Assembly (NCBI RefSeq): GCF_900105755.1
Contig: NZ_FNTQ01000001.1
Span: 7,998,001-8,062,000, forward strand
Length of the DNA: 64,000 nt
Reading direction: 5' to 3'
Source: Streptomyces sp. Ag109_O5-10
GTDB taxonomy: Bacteria > Actinomycetota > Actinomycetes > Streptomycetales > Streptomycetaceae
The number at the start of each line of letters is the position of its first letter. Within the stretch, counting starts at the first letter, position 1. Shown here in pieces: positions 24,362 through 31,987 of this stretch. The position numbers were made by a program, and so were the translations under genes. The notes below the pieces were generated by a model that saw only the letters and a program-made list of their open reading frames with translations, searched no databases and was not told where the DNA came from.

Positions 24362-26133
24362 CGTGTCCTGCCTTCGGTCGCGGGGGCCGGCGGGTCGGCC
24401 GGAGGGCTTTCCGGCAGCGGAGGCCGCTGTGCGGCGGCCGAGGGGTCGGCCGGGGAGTCCGGCGAGGAGGCCCGCGGCTCCAGCGGGGCGGAGAAGCGGT
24501 CGCGAGGTGCCTCAGGAGCTGGGCGGACGGCCGCGGACCGCTGCCCGGCAGGCCGGAACACGGACGGGCCCGGGGAGCCCGTGGGGGCCGGGGCACCGGT
24601 CGGGCCGGTGGCGGCGGTCGCGGCGGGGCGCGCGCGACGGCTTCGACGGCCGGGTACGCCCGTGACACGGGCCGCGGCCAGCTTCCCCGACAGCAGCACG
24701 GTGGGCACCCCCACGCCAGGCGTGGTCCCGCAGCCGGCCAGGACCGCGTTCTCGGTGCCGCGCACCAGGTTGCGCGGCCGGAACGGCCCGGTCTGCGCGA
24801 AGGTGTGGGCGGCGGAGAAGGGGGTGCCGGCGGCGTGCCCCTGGGCGTGCCAGTCGGCCGGGGTGATCAGGCACTCCTCCTCGATGGCGGCTTCGATGCC
24901 GTCCAGTCCGCGCCGCTCCAGCTCCCGCAGCAGCGTGTCCCGGTAGCGCGGGCCGAGGTCGGACCACGCCGCCGCGCCCGGGCCGATGTCGGTGTTGGGG
25001 CACGGAGCGAGGATGTAGTGCAGGTGGTGGCCCGGCGGCGCGAGGCCGGGATCGGTGGTGGTGGGGCGGGTGACGAGCAGCGACGGATCGCTCATCAGCC
25101 GTCCGGCGCGGGTGAGTTCGTCGAACGTGGTGCGCCACGCCGCGCCGAACGAGATCGTGTGGTGGGCGAGCTGGGGCCAGGTCCGGTCCGTGCCGGCGTG
25201 CAGCACGACCGCCGAGGGAGAGTGGCGCAGTCCGAGCGGTCGGCGCGGCCGGCGGCCGAGCAGGCGGTAGGCGACCGGCAGGTCCGGGGTGAGGACGACC
25301 GCGTCGCACGGGACGCGGCCGGTGTCGGTGACGACGGCCGTGACACGCTCGCCCGACCGCTCCAGACGGGTCACCCGCTGCCCGAACCGCAGATCGGCGC
25401 CTGCCGCGGCGGCCGCCTCCGCCATCGCCCGGGGCAGGGCGTGCATGCCGCCCCGGGGGAAGTACACGCCGGCGACGGTGTCCATGTAGGCGATGACCGC
25501 GTAGGCGGCCAGCGCCCGCTCCGGGGGCACACCCGCGTACAGGGCCTGGAAGGAGAACACCCGGCGCAGCCGCTCGTCGCTCAGGAAGCGGCCGATCCGG
25601 GCGTCCAGGCGGCCGAAGCCGCCCAGCGCCGCCAGCCGGGCGAGGTCGCCGTTGAGCAGACCGAGCGGTGAGTCGAAGTTGGCGTCGATGAACCGGCCCA
25701 TCTGGGCCCGGTACAGCCGCTGGAGCCACTCGCGCAGCCGCCGGTAGCCCGCCGCCTCCGCCGCTCCGGCGAAGCGTTCCACCTCCGCGGCCATCGCGTC
25801 CGCGCCGGTGTGCACGTCGAGGCTGCTGCCGTCCGCGAAGCGGGCCCGGTAGGCGGGGTGCAGGGGGATCAGCTCGACCCGCTCGTACAGGCTGTCGCCG
25901 ACGGCGGCGAACGCCTCGTCGGCCAGCTCCGGCATGGTCAGCACGGTGGGGCCGGTGTCGATCCGGTAGCCGGCCAGGTCGAGGCGTCCGGCCCGGCCGC
26001 CGGCCAGCCTGTCGCGCTCGACGACGGTGACCCGGCGTCCGGCACCCAGCAGGTGCAACGCCGCCGACAGACCGGCCAGTCCGGCGCCGACGACCACCAC
26101 GTGGTCCGTGGGACCGGGCAGGGTGCGGGTCAC
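24358..26133 (-). CDS. crtI: Phytoene desaturase
   Basis: CrtI is the FAD-dependent enzyme that converts phytoene stepwise to lycopene. The N-terminal dinucleotide fold is clear (VVVVGAGLAGLSAALHLLGA, then VVERDRLAGGRAG). The C-terminal FAD signature lies around NAVLAGCGTTPGVGVPTVLL. The 591-residue protein is about 80 residues longer than the usual enzyme because of a Pro/Ala/Ser/Arg-rich tail after VTGVPGRRSRRA. That tail is probably disordered and has no match to the family. It starts at a GTG ending at 26133 that overlaps the crtE stop, and it ends in the crtB start. Confidence 0.94.
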   Translation of the reverse strand: MTRTLPGPTDHVVVVGAGLAGLSAALHLLGAGRRVTVVERDRLAGGRAGRLDLAGYRIDTGPTVLTMPELADEAFAAVGDSLYERVELIPLHPAYRARFADGSSLDVHTGADAMAAEVERFAGAAEAAGYRRLREWLQRLYRAQMGRFIDANFDSPLGLLNGDLARLAALGGFGRLDARIGRFLSDERLRRVFSFQALYAGVPPERALAAYAVIAYMDTVAGVYFPRGGMHALPRAMAEAAAAAGADLRFGQRVTRLERSGERVTAVVTDTGRVPCDAVVLTPDLPVAYRLLGRRPRRPLGLRHSPSAVVLHAGTDRTWPQLAHHTISFGAAWRTTFDELTRAGRLMSDPSLLVTRPTTTDPGLAPPGHHLHYILAPCPNTDIGPGAAAWSDLGPRYRDTLLRELERRGLDGIEAAIEEECLITPADWHAQGHAAGTPFSAAHTFAQTGPFRPRNLVRGTENAVLAGCGTTPGVGVPTVLLSGKLAAARVTGVPGRRSRRARPAATAATGPTGAPAPTGSPGPSVFRPAGQRSAAVRPAPEAPRDRFSAPLEPRASSPDSPADPSAAAQRPPLPESPPADPPAPATEGRTR

Positions 26134-27584
26134 CGGCCACTCCCCGCACCGCCGCGGGCACCGGACGCGTAGGGACCGTGCACGGCCCGCCGGCGTAGGA
26201 CGGCATCCCCCGGCCGCGCTTCCTCTGGTCCGGCTTCGCCCGGTCCGGCTTCGCCCGGTCCGGCTTCGCCCGGTCCGGCTTCGCCCGGGCCGGCCCTTCC
26301 CGGTCCGGCTCTTCCCGGTCCGGCTTCCGCCGACCGCCTCCCGGCCGCCGCCGCCAGCATGGCGCGCAGGGGTCCGGCGCCTTCCGGGTCGAGCAGGGCG
26401 CCGTCGAAGTGCCGCAGCCCCTGCGCGGCAAGCCGGTCGATCTTGCTCTCCACGGTGGCGCGCGCCCCCGTCGCGACCAGCACGTCCCGCACCTCGTCCA
26501 GACCTCGCCCGGTGAGCGCCGCGGCACCGAGCCAGCGGTCCAGGACGCCCAGTGCGGCGCCGTCGCCGGCCGTCTCGGCACGTGCGCGGGCGACCGCGAC
26601 CAGATAGGTCGGTTTGCCCTCCCGGATGTCGCCGCCGCAGGCCTTGCCGGTCTCCAGCGGGTCGCCGAAAACGTCGTCCAGGTCGTCGCGCAGCTGGAAC
26701 GCCATGCCCACACAGCGTCCGGCCTCGCACAGCCGACGTAGCGTCAGATCGTCCGCGCCCGCCGCGGTGGCCCCCAGGGCGAGGGGCCGCTCCACGGAGT
26801 ACAGGGCGCTCTTCAGGCGGGCGGCGCGCAGCGCGCGGGGCAGGGACCGCGCCGCGGTGATCTGGCCCTGTACGTCCAGGTACTGGCCCGCCACCATCTC
26901 CGTGCGCATGTCGCTCCACAGCCGCCGCACCACCACCCCGGTCCAGGGCGCCAGCGGCGACTCCGCCACCAGGTCGTCGGCCCAGGCCAGCGCCAGGTCC
27001 CCGGCGAGGACCGCCGCCGACTGCCCGAACCGCCCGGCCCGTTCGGGTCCCACCTCGCCGGCGAACCTGTCGGTCAGGTCCGTGTGCAGCGCGGGCCGGC
27101 CACGCCGCAGCGAGGCCCGGTCCATCACGTCGTCGTGGACGAGCGCGCACGTCTGGAGCAGTTCCAGGGCGGCTGCGATGTGCAGGGCCGCCGCCGCGGC
27201 CGCCGGGTCCCGGCCCCCGCAGGCCCGCGAGGCCCACCACACGAACTGCGCGCGCGTCCGCTTGCCACCCTGCAGAGTGAAGCGCGCCACTCGTTCGGCC
27301 AGTTCCTCGGTGAACAGGGGATCCGCCAGCCGGGCGCGGCGCAGGCGCTCCGCCAGCACATGGTCGAGCATCCGGCCGACAGCGCCGGGCACATCGGCGT
27401 CGACCTCACGCACCTCGGCGGACCCGGCGGGCAGCGGTCCGCCCGCCACCGGGCCCGCCTCGGTCCTGCCGGGTCCCTCTCCGCCGTCGGCCACCGGCCC
27501 GCGCGCAAGTGCCGCCACGGGCGCGGCCGCCATCGGCCGCGGCGGCGCGCTTGCGGGGTGGTCCTTCGCGTGCGTGGGACGCAT
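26130..27584 (-). CDS. crtE: Geranylgeranyl diphosphate synthase (polyprenyl synthetase)
   Basis: CrtE extends farnesyl diphosphate to the C20 precursor. The 484-residue protein has the first aspartate-rich motif in VHDDVMDRA (near residue 130) and the second in QLRDDLDDVFGD (near residue 270), with GKRTRAQF ahead of them. The ATG ending at 27584 follows GGAGGG; an upstream open frame to 27704 is not protein-like. The N-terminal 60 residues are Ala/Pro-rich. The C-terminus carries an AGPGE-type pentapeptide repeat encoded by 15-bp DNA repeats and is longer than in typical homologues. It is the first gene of crtEIBV. Confidence 0.93.
   Translation of the reverse strand: MRPTHAKDHPASAPPRPMAAAPVAALARGPVADGGEGPGRTEAGPVAGGPLPAGSAEVREVDADVPGAVGRMLDHVLAERLRRARLADPLFTEELAERVARFTLQGGKRTRAQFVWWASRACGGRDPAAAAAALHIAAALELLQTCALVHDDVMDRASLRRGRPALHTDLTDRFAGEVGPERAGRFGQSAAVLAGDLALAWADDLVAESPLAPWTGVVVRRLWSDMRTEMVAGQYLDVQGQITAARSLPRALRAARLKSALYSVERPLALGATAAGADDLTLRRLCEAGRCVGMAFQLRDDLDDVFGDPLETGKACGGDIREGKPTYLVAVARARAETAGDGAALGVLDRWLGAAALTGRGLDEVRDVLVATGARATVESKIDRLAAQGLRHFDGALLDPEGAGPLRAMLAAAAGRRSAEAGPGRAGPGRAGPGEAGPGEAGPGEAGPGEAGPEEARPGDAVLRRRAVHGPYASGARGGAGSGR
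26221..26335. repeat. 15-bp tandem repeats inside the 3' end of crtE
   Basis: The 15-base unit GGTCCGGCTTCGCCC recurs about four times without change and then degenerates (CTTCCC and CTTCC variants). On the coding strand it gives repeated AGPGE/AGPGR pentapeptides. Such runs expand and contract by slippage. Confidence 0.85.
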
Positions 27585-27633
27585 ACCGGTTCCCTCCGTC
27601 GTGTCTGTGTCCGTCGTTCCCGTCACCCGTCTG

Positions 27634-27661
27634 CTTCGGCGCGGGCGGCGCGGACGGATGC
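27634..27661 (-). promoter_or_regulatory. Candidate LitS-type promoter of crtE
   Basis: Read leftward, GCATCCG (27661-27655), 17 bases, then GAAG (27637-27634), about 50 bases ahead of the crtE ATG. Confidence 0.68.
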
Positions 27662-27754
27662 GCGCACGTGTCACGCGATCGCGGCGGCCACCGGGGCCGC
27701 CCACTCCACCGTGCCGTCTCCGGCGTTCGGCCGCTCGCCGTCAGGGAGGTGCCT

Positions 27755-27782
27755 GCATCCGCCGGGGTACACAATCCGGAAG
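27755..27782 (+). promoter_or_regulatory. Candidate LitS-type promoter of crtY
   Basis: GCATCCG at 27755-27761, 17 bases, then GAAG at 27779-27782. It lies about 150 bases ahead of the crtY GTG. It is divergent from the crtE copy, with 93 bases between the two -35 elements. Confidence 0.65.
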
Positions 27783-27934
27783 ACCAGGCCGGGGCAGCCG
27801 AGAGCGGGCGCCGTGTCCGCCGACCGCCCGTCCGGAGCGCGGCCTCGCCGCAGGACCCGCCGTCGCGAGTCGCCCGCGGACCGGACCGGAACGCCGAGGA
27901 AGCGAAGCCGAGGAAGCAGAGGAAAGGAGAGGCC

Positions 27935-29182
27935 GTGCCGGAGACTGACGTGGCCGTCGTCGGTGCGGGCGCCGCCGGGCTGTCGCTGGCCCACCGGCTC
28001 GCCGGAAGCGTGCCGGGCCTGCGGACACCGTCCGTGGTGCTGGTCGACGCGCCGCCCGGACCGCTGCGGCCGCCACCACGGACCTGGTGCTACTGGGCGG
28101 CGGGACCCGGACGGTTCGACGCGGCGGTGCGAGCCGAGTGGCAGCGGCTGCGGGTGCGCCCGCGCACCGGCGCCCCGGTCGAAGGGGGGATCGCCCCGCT
28201 GCGCTACCGCATGATCCGCTCCGGCGACTTCGAGCGCCTGGTCTCCCGGGACCTGGCCCGCAGCCCCAACGTCCGGCGCCTGGAAGCGACTGTCGAGGCG
28301 GTGGAGGACGTGCCCGGTGGCACGCACCTCCACCTGCGGGAGGCCGACGGCCGGGCGCGGCTGCTCAGTGCCCGCTGGGTCCTCGACTCCCGCCCACCGG
28401 GCAGCCTGCCGGCCGCACGCACCACCTTGCTCCAGCACTTCCACGGCTGGTTCGTGCGCACCGCCCGGCCCGCCTTCGACCCGGCCGTCGTGGAGCTGAT
28501 GGACTTCCGCACCCCGCAGCCCGACCACGGCCTGTCCTTCGGCTACGTCCTGCCGACCGGGCCGTGCGAGGCGCTGGTGGAGTACACCGAGTTCTCCCGG
28601 CACGTCCTCACGCGGGAGCGCTACGAGGCCGCCGTACGGCACTACGCCGACGAGGTGCTGCGGATCGGCGAACGGCAGGTCCTGGCCACCGAGACCGGCG
28701 TCATCCCGATGACCGACGCGCCGATCCCCCGGCAGAGCGGAGCCTCGGTCTTCCGCATCGGCGCCGCCGGCGGAGCCACCCGCCCCGCCACCGGGTACAC
28801 CTTCGCCGGACTGCAGCGCCAGACGACTGCCGTCGCCGAGGCCCTGCGCCGCGGACGCCGCCCGATGCCGCCCGCCGCCCACTCGGCGCGTTCCCGCGCC
28901 ATGGACGCCGTCCTGCTGCGGGCCCTGGACAGCGGCCGCGCCGACGGCCCGGAACTGTTCGGCCGGCTGTTCGCCCGCGTGCCCATGGCACGGCTGCTGC
29001 GCTTCCTCGACGGAGGCACCCGCCTGCACGAGGACCTGCGCATCGGCCTGCACGCGCCCGTCGGCCCGATGCTGCGCTCCGCCCTGGAGCTGCCCCGACT
29101 GCCCCGCCGCCCCTTCGACCCACCCGCGCCGCCGCATCCGTCGGCGCATTCCGCCACCGAGCCGCATCCGCCGCCCGCCTGA
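27935..29182 (+). CDS. crtY: Lycopene beta-cyclase
   Basis: CrtY cyclises both ends of lycopene to give beta-carotene. The 415-residue protein opens with the FAD/NAD fold DVAVVGAGAAGLSLAHRLAG. It continues with the family motifs RTWCYWAAGP, QHFHGWFVRT (the conserved HGW region), MDFRTPQPDHGLSFGYVLP and VEYTEFSRHVL. The C-terminal GAAGGATRPATGYTFAGLQR is the second FAD contact. The GTG at 27935 follows GGAAAGGAGAGG. The frame is open to 27509, but upstream sequence is not protein-like. It is the first gene of the rightward crtY-crtT-crtU operon. Confidence 0.93.
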   Translation: MPETDVAVVGAGAAGLSLAHRLAGSVPGLRTPSVVLVDAPPGPLRPPPRTWCYWAAGPGRFDAAVRAEWQRLRVRPRTGAPVEGGIAPLRYRMIRSGDFERLVSRDLARSPNVRRLEATVEAVEDVPGGTHLHLREADGRARLLSARWVLDSRPPGSLPAARTTLLQHFHGWFVRTARPAFDPAVVELMDFRTPQPDHGLSFGYVLPTGPCEALVEYTEFSRHVLTRERYEAAVRHYADEVLRIGERQVLATETGVIPMTDAPIPRQSGASVFRIGAAGGATRPATGYTFAGLQRQTTAVAEALRRGRRPMPPAAHSARSRAMDAVLLRALDSGRADGPELFGRLFARVPMARLLRFLDGGTRLHEDLRIGLHAPVGPMLRSALELPRLPRRPFDPPAPPHPSAHSATEPHPPPA

Positions 29183-29252
29183 CCCCGGTCGCCGGCGCCG
29201 CCCGCCTCGCGCCGGACCCACCCGCCCCGCACCTCCTCCCGACGGAGACCGC

Positions 29253-29980
29253 ATGACGCTGCTGCGCGACGACGACCTCGCCGCCGCCTTCGACCACGCC
29301 TCCCGCAGTTACGACACGCTCGTGGCCGTCAACCCCGGCTACCACGCCCACCTGCGCCGCTCGGTGCGGCGGCTCGGCCTGCCCGGACGGGGGCAGGGGC
29401 TGCGCCTGCTCGACCTCGGCTGCGGTACCGGCGCCTCCACCGCCGCACTGCGCCGCGTCCTGCCCGCCGCCGACGTCACGGCCGTGGACGCCTCGGCCGG
29501 CATCTCCGGCGGGCCGCGGCCAAGCCGTGGGCGGACGGGGTGACCTTCGTGCACGCCCCCGCCGAGCGGCTGTCCGAGGCCGGGGTGCGCGGCCCCTTCG
29601 ACGCCGTGTTCGCGGCCTACCTCCTGCGCAACGTCACCGATCCCGACGCCGTCCTCGCCGCCGTGCACGGGCTGCTGCGGCCGGGCGGGCGGCTCGCCGT
29701 GCACGAGTACGCCCTCCGCGGGCGGCGCGCCGATCGCGCGGTGTGGACACTGGTGTGCCGGGGTGTCGTACAGCCCGTGGCGACCCTGCTGGGGGACGGG
29801 CCGCTGTACCGGCATCTGTGGCGCAGCGTGGTCGAGTTCGACACCGCCGGGCGCTTCGCGCGGAGGCTCGGCGCGGCCGGCTTCGACCAGGTGGGAGCCC
29901 TGCCCCTGCCGGGCTGGCAGACCGGCATCACCCACACCTTCGTCGCGCGCCGGGCCCCCGGCCCCCGGGAGGACGCATGA
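29253..29980 (+). pseudogene. crtT: CrtT SAM-dependent methyltransferase, interrupted by a one-base deletion
   Basis: Residues 1-80 are in one frame from the ATG at 29253 and include the SAM motif LLDLGCGTGAST and AADVTAVDASAG. The rest (AAAKPWADGVTFVHAPAERL, VFAAYLLRNVTDPDAVL, HGLLRPGGRLAVHEYALRG) is in another frame that ends at 29980. Restoring one G after base 29503 turns GGCATCTCCGG into GGCATGCTCCGG and gives a continuous protein of about 242 residues reading AGMLRRAAAKPW. The gene lies where crtT stands in the isorenieratene cluster. The break may be a real mutation or a sequencing error. The second part ends in an ATGA overlap with crtU. Confidence 0.85.
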
Positions 29981-31569
29981 GGACCGCACACCAGGGCACC
30001 GCACACCAGGGCGCCGCGCGCCGGGGACGCGACCGCCGGGCCCGGATCCTGCCGGCCCGGCCCGGCGCCTCCCGGGTGCAGGGAAGCCCGCCGTCGGTGG
30101 CGGTGGTCGGCGCGGGCATCGCCGGCCTGGCCGCCGCCACCGCGCTCGCCGAGCGCGGGGTGGCCGTCACCGTGTACGAGAAGCGGCCGTACCTCGGCGG
30201 GCGGGTCGGCGGCTGGCCGACCGAACTGCGCGACGGCACCAGGGTGACCATGAGCCGCGGCTTCCACGCGTTCTTCCGCCAGTACTACAACCTGCGCGGA
30301 CTGCTGCGCCGGACCGACCCGGGCCTGGAGCGCCTCACCGGCCTTCCGGACTACCCGCTGCTGCACGCCGGCGGCTTGCGCGACAGTTTCCGGCACGTCC
30401 CGCGCACCCCGCCGCTCAGCGCGCTCGGCTTCGCGGCACTGAGCCCCTCCTTCCGGCTCGCGGACCTGCGCGCCATGGCTCCGCGTGCGGCCCTGCCCCT
30501 GCTCGACGTGCGCGTGCCCGAGGTGTACGACCAGCTGGACGGCACCAGCGCCCACGACTTCCTGGACGTCGTGGGATTCCCCGCAGACGCCCGGCACCTG
30601 GCCTTCGAGGTGTTCTCCCGGAGCTTCTTCGCCGATCCGCGTCAGCTGTCGGCGGCCGAGATGGCACTGATGTTCCACATCTACTTCCTCGGCTCTGCCG
30701 AGGGCCTGCTGTTCGACGTGCCCCGCGCCCCCTTTCCGGCCGCCCTGTGGGACCCGCTCGCCGGCTACCTGGCCCGGCACCACGCGCAGGTGCGCACCGG
30801 CACGGCCGTCGAGCACATCACACCCACCCCGGACGGCCGTCTCGTGGTCGCCTCGGAACGGGACGAGCGGCCCTACGACGGGGTCGTCCTCGCCCTGGAC
30901 AGTTCGGGGCTCCGCTCGCTGGTCGAGCACAGCGGGCACCTGGGCGACGCGCCCTGGCGCGAGCGGATCGGACAGCTGCGTACCGCCCCGCCCTTCCTGG
31001 TGAGCCGGGTGTGGCTGGACCGGCCCGTCGCACCCGACCGGCCCGGCTTCCTCGGCACCAGCGGCTTCGGCACCCTCGACAACATCAGCGTGCTGGAACG
31101 CTACGAGGACGAGGCGGCACGCTGGAGCGCGCGCACCGGCGGTTCCGTCGTCGAACTGCACGCCTACGCCGTACCGCCCGGAGTTGCCCGGGACGTCGAC
31201 CACAAGCGCCTCCTCGGGCAACTGCACCGCGTCTACTCGGAGACCACCAAGGCCACGGTGGTCGACGCCCGTCACGAGTGGCGCGAGGACTGCCCCCTGT
31301 TCCCGGTGGGCGGCTACGGCGACCGCCCCACCGTCCGCACCCCGCACCCCCGACTGTTCGTGGCCGGCGACCTGGTCCGCACCGGCCTGCCCGTGGCGCT
31401 CATGGAACGGGCGGCCACGAGCGGCTTCCTCGCGGCCAACGCCCTGCTGGAGCAGTGGGGGGTGCGGGGCCAGACGCTGTGGACGGTGCCGGACCGCGGG
31501 CGGAGCGCGCTCCTCAGGGCTCTGGCCACACGGGGGCGGACGCTCACCGGCGGCCAGCGGCCGCCCTGA
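29977..31569 (+). CDS. crtU: Carotene desaturase/methyltransferase (aromatic ring synthase)
   Basis: CrtU converts beta-ionone rings to aromatic phi-rings, giving isorenieratene. The 530-residue protein has a basic, Gln-rich N-terminal stretch (about 35 residues) before the FAD fold VAVVGAGIAGLAAATALAER with VYEKRPYLGGRVGGW. It then carries SRGFHAFFRQYYNLRGLLRR, the conserved signature of this family. The C-terminal RLFVAGDLVRTGLPVALMERA is the second FAD contact. The ATG overlaps the crtT stop (ATGA). Its TGA stop lies in the first bases of a tandem repeat. Confidence 0.92.
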   Translation: MRTAHQGTAHQGAARRGRDRRARILPARPGASRVQGSPPSVAVVGAGIAGLAAATALAERGVAVTVYEKRPYLGGRVGGWPTELRDGTRVTMSRGFHAFFRQYYNLRGLLRRTDPGLERLTGLPDYPLLHAGGLRDSFRHVPRTPPLSALGFAALSPSFRLADLRAMAPRAALPLLDVRVPEVYDQLDGTSAHDFLDVVGFPADARHLAFEVFSRSFFADPRQLSAAEMALMFHIYFLGSAEGLLFDVPRAPFPAALWDPLAGYLARHHAQVRTGTAVEHITPTPDGRLVVASERDERPYDGVVLALDSSGLRSLVEHSGHLGDAPWRERIGQLRTAPPFLVSRVWLDRPVAPDRPGFLGTSGFGTLDNISVLERYEDEAARWSARTGGSVVELHAYAVPPGVARDVDHKRLLGQLHRVYSETTKATVVDARHEWREDCPLFPVGGYGDRPTVRTPHPRLFVAGDLVRTGLPVALMERAATSGFLAANALLEQWGVRGQTLWTVPDRGRSALLRALATRGRTLTGGQRPP

Positions 31570-31929
31570 ACGGCCCCGCGGGACCGCACCGGAACCCGCC
31601 CGGCCCGGCCCACAGCGAATCGGCCCCGGCGGGCGGCAGCGGCTCCACCGCGTGCCGTACCCGGGTTCCCCGGCGCGCCTGCGGCCGCACTGAACGGCCC
31701 CGCGGGACCGCACCGGACCCGCCCGGCCCGGCCCACAGCGAATCGGCCCCGGCGGGCGGCAGCGGCTCCACCGCGTGCCGTACCCGGGTTCCCCGGCGCG
31801 CCTGCGGCCGCATTGAACGGCCCCGCGGGACCGCACCGGACCCGCCTGGCCCGGCCCACAGCGAATCGGCTCCGGCGGGCGGCAGCGGCTCCACCGCGTG
31901 CCGTACCCGGGTTCCCCGGCGCGCCTGCG
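31567..31929. repeat. Three-copy tandem repeat (period 123-124 bp) downstream of crtU
   Basis: Copies begin at 31567, 31691 and 31814, each opening TGAACGGCCCCGCGGGACCG and ending near TTCCCCGGCGCGCCTGC. They are almost identical: copy 1 has one extra A, and single substitutions separate the others. The block fills most of the gap between the convergent crtU and ABC permease genes. No protein-coding sense was found in any frame. Confidence 0.93.
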
Positions 31930-31987
31930 CCGGGCGCGCCGCCGGCAGCAGGTCGGCCCCGACGCGGAAGAGACGGCGGCGCGTCGC

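Noticed and set aside
27509..27934. Longer N-terminus for crtY
   Set aside because: The upstream frame crosses both divergent promoters and is not protein-like. The GTG at 27935 has a good ribosome binding site and begins at the FAD fold.
29134..29161. Fifth copy of the LitS-type motif at the end of crtY
   Set aside because: GCATCCG is present, but the bases after the 17-base spacer are CGAG rather than GAAG, and the site is inside a coding sequence.
31567..31929. CRISPR array
   Set aside because: The unit is about 123 bp, repeated without spacers, and no cas gene is present.
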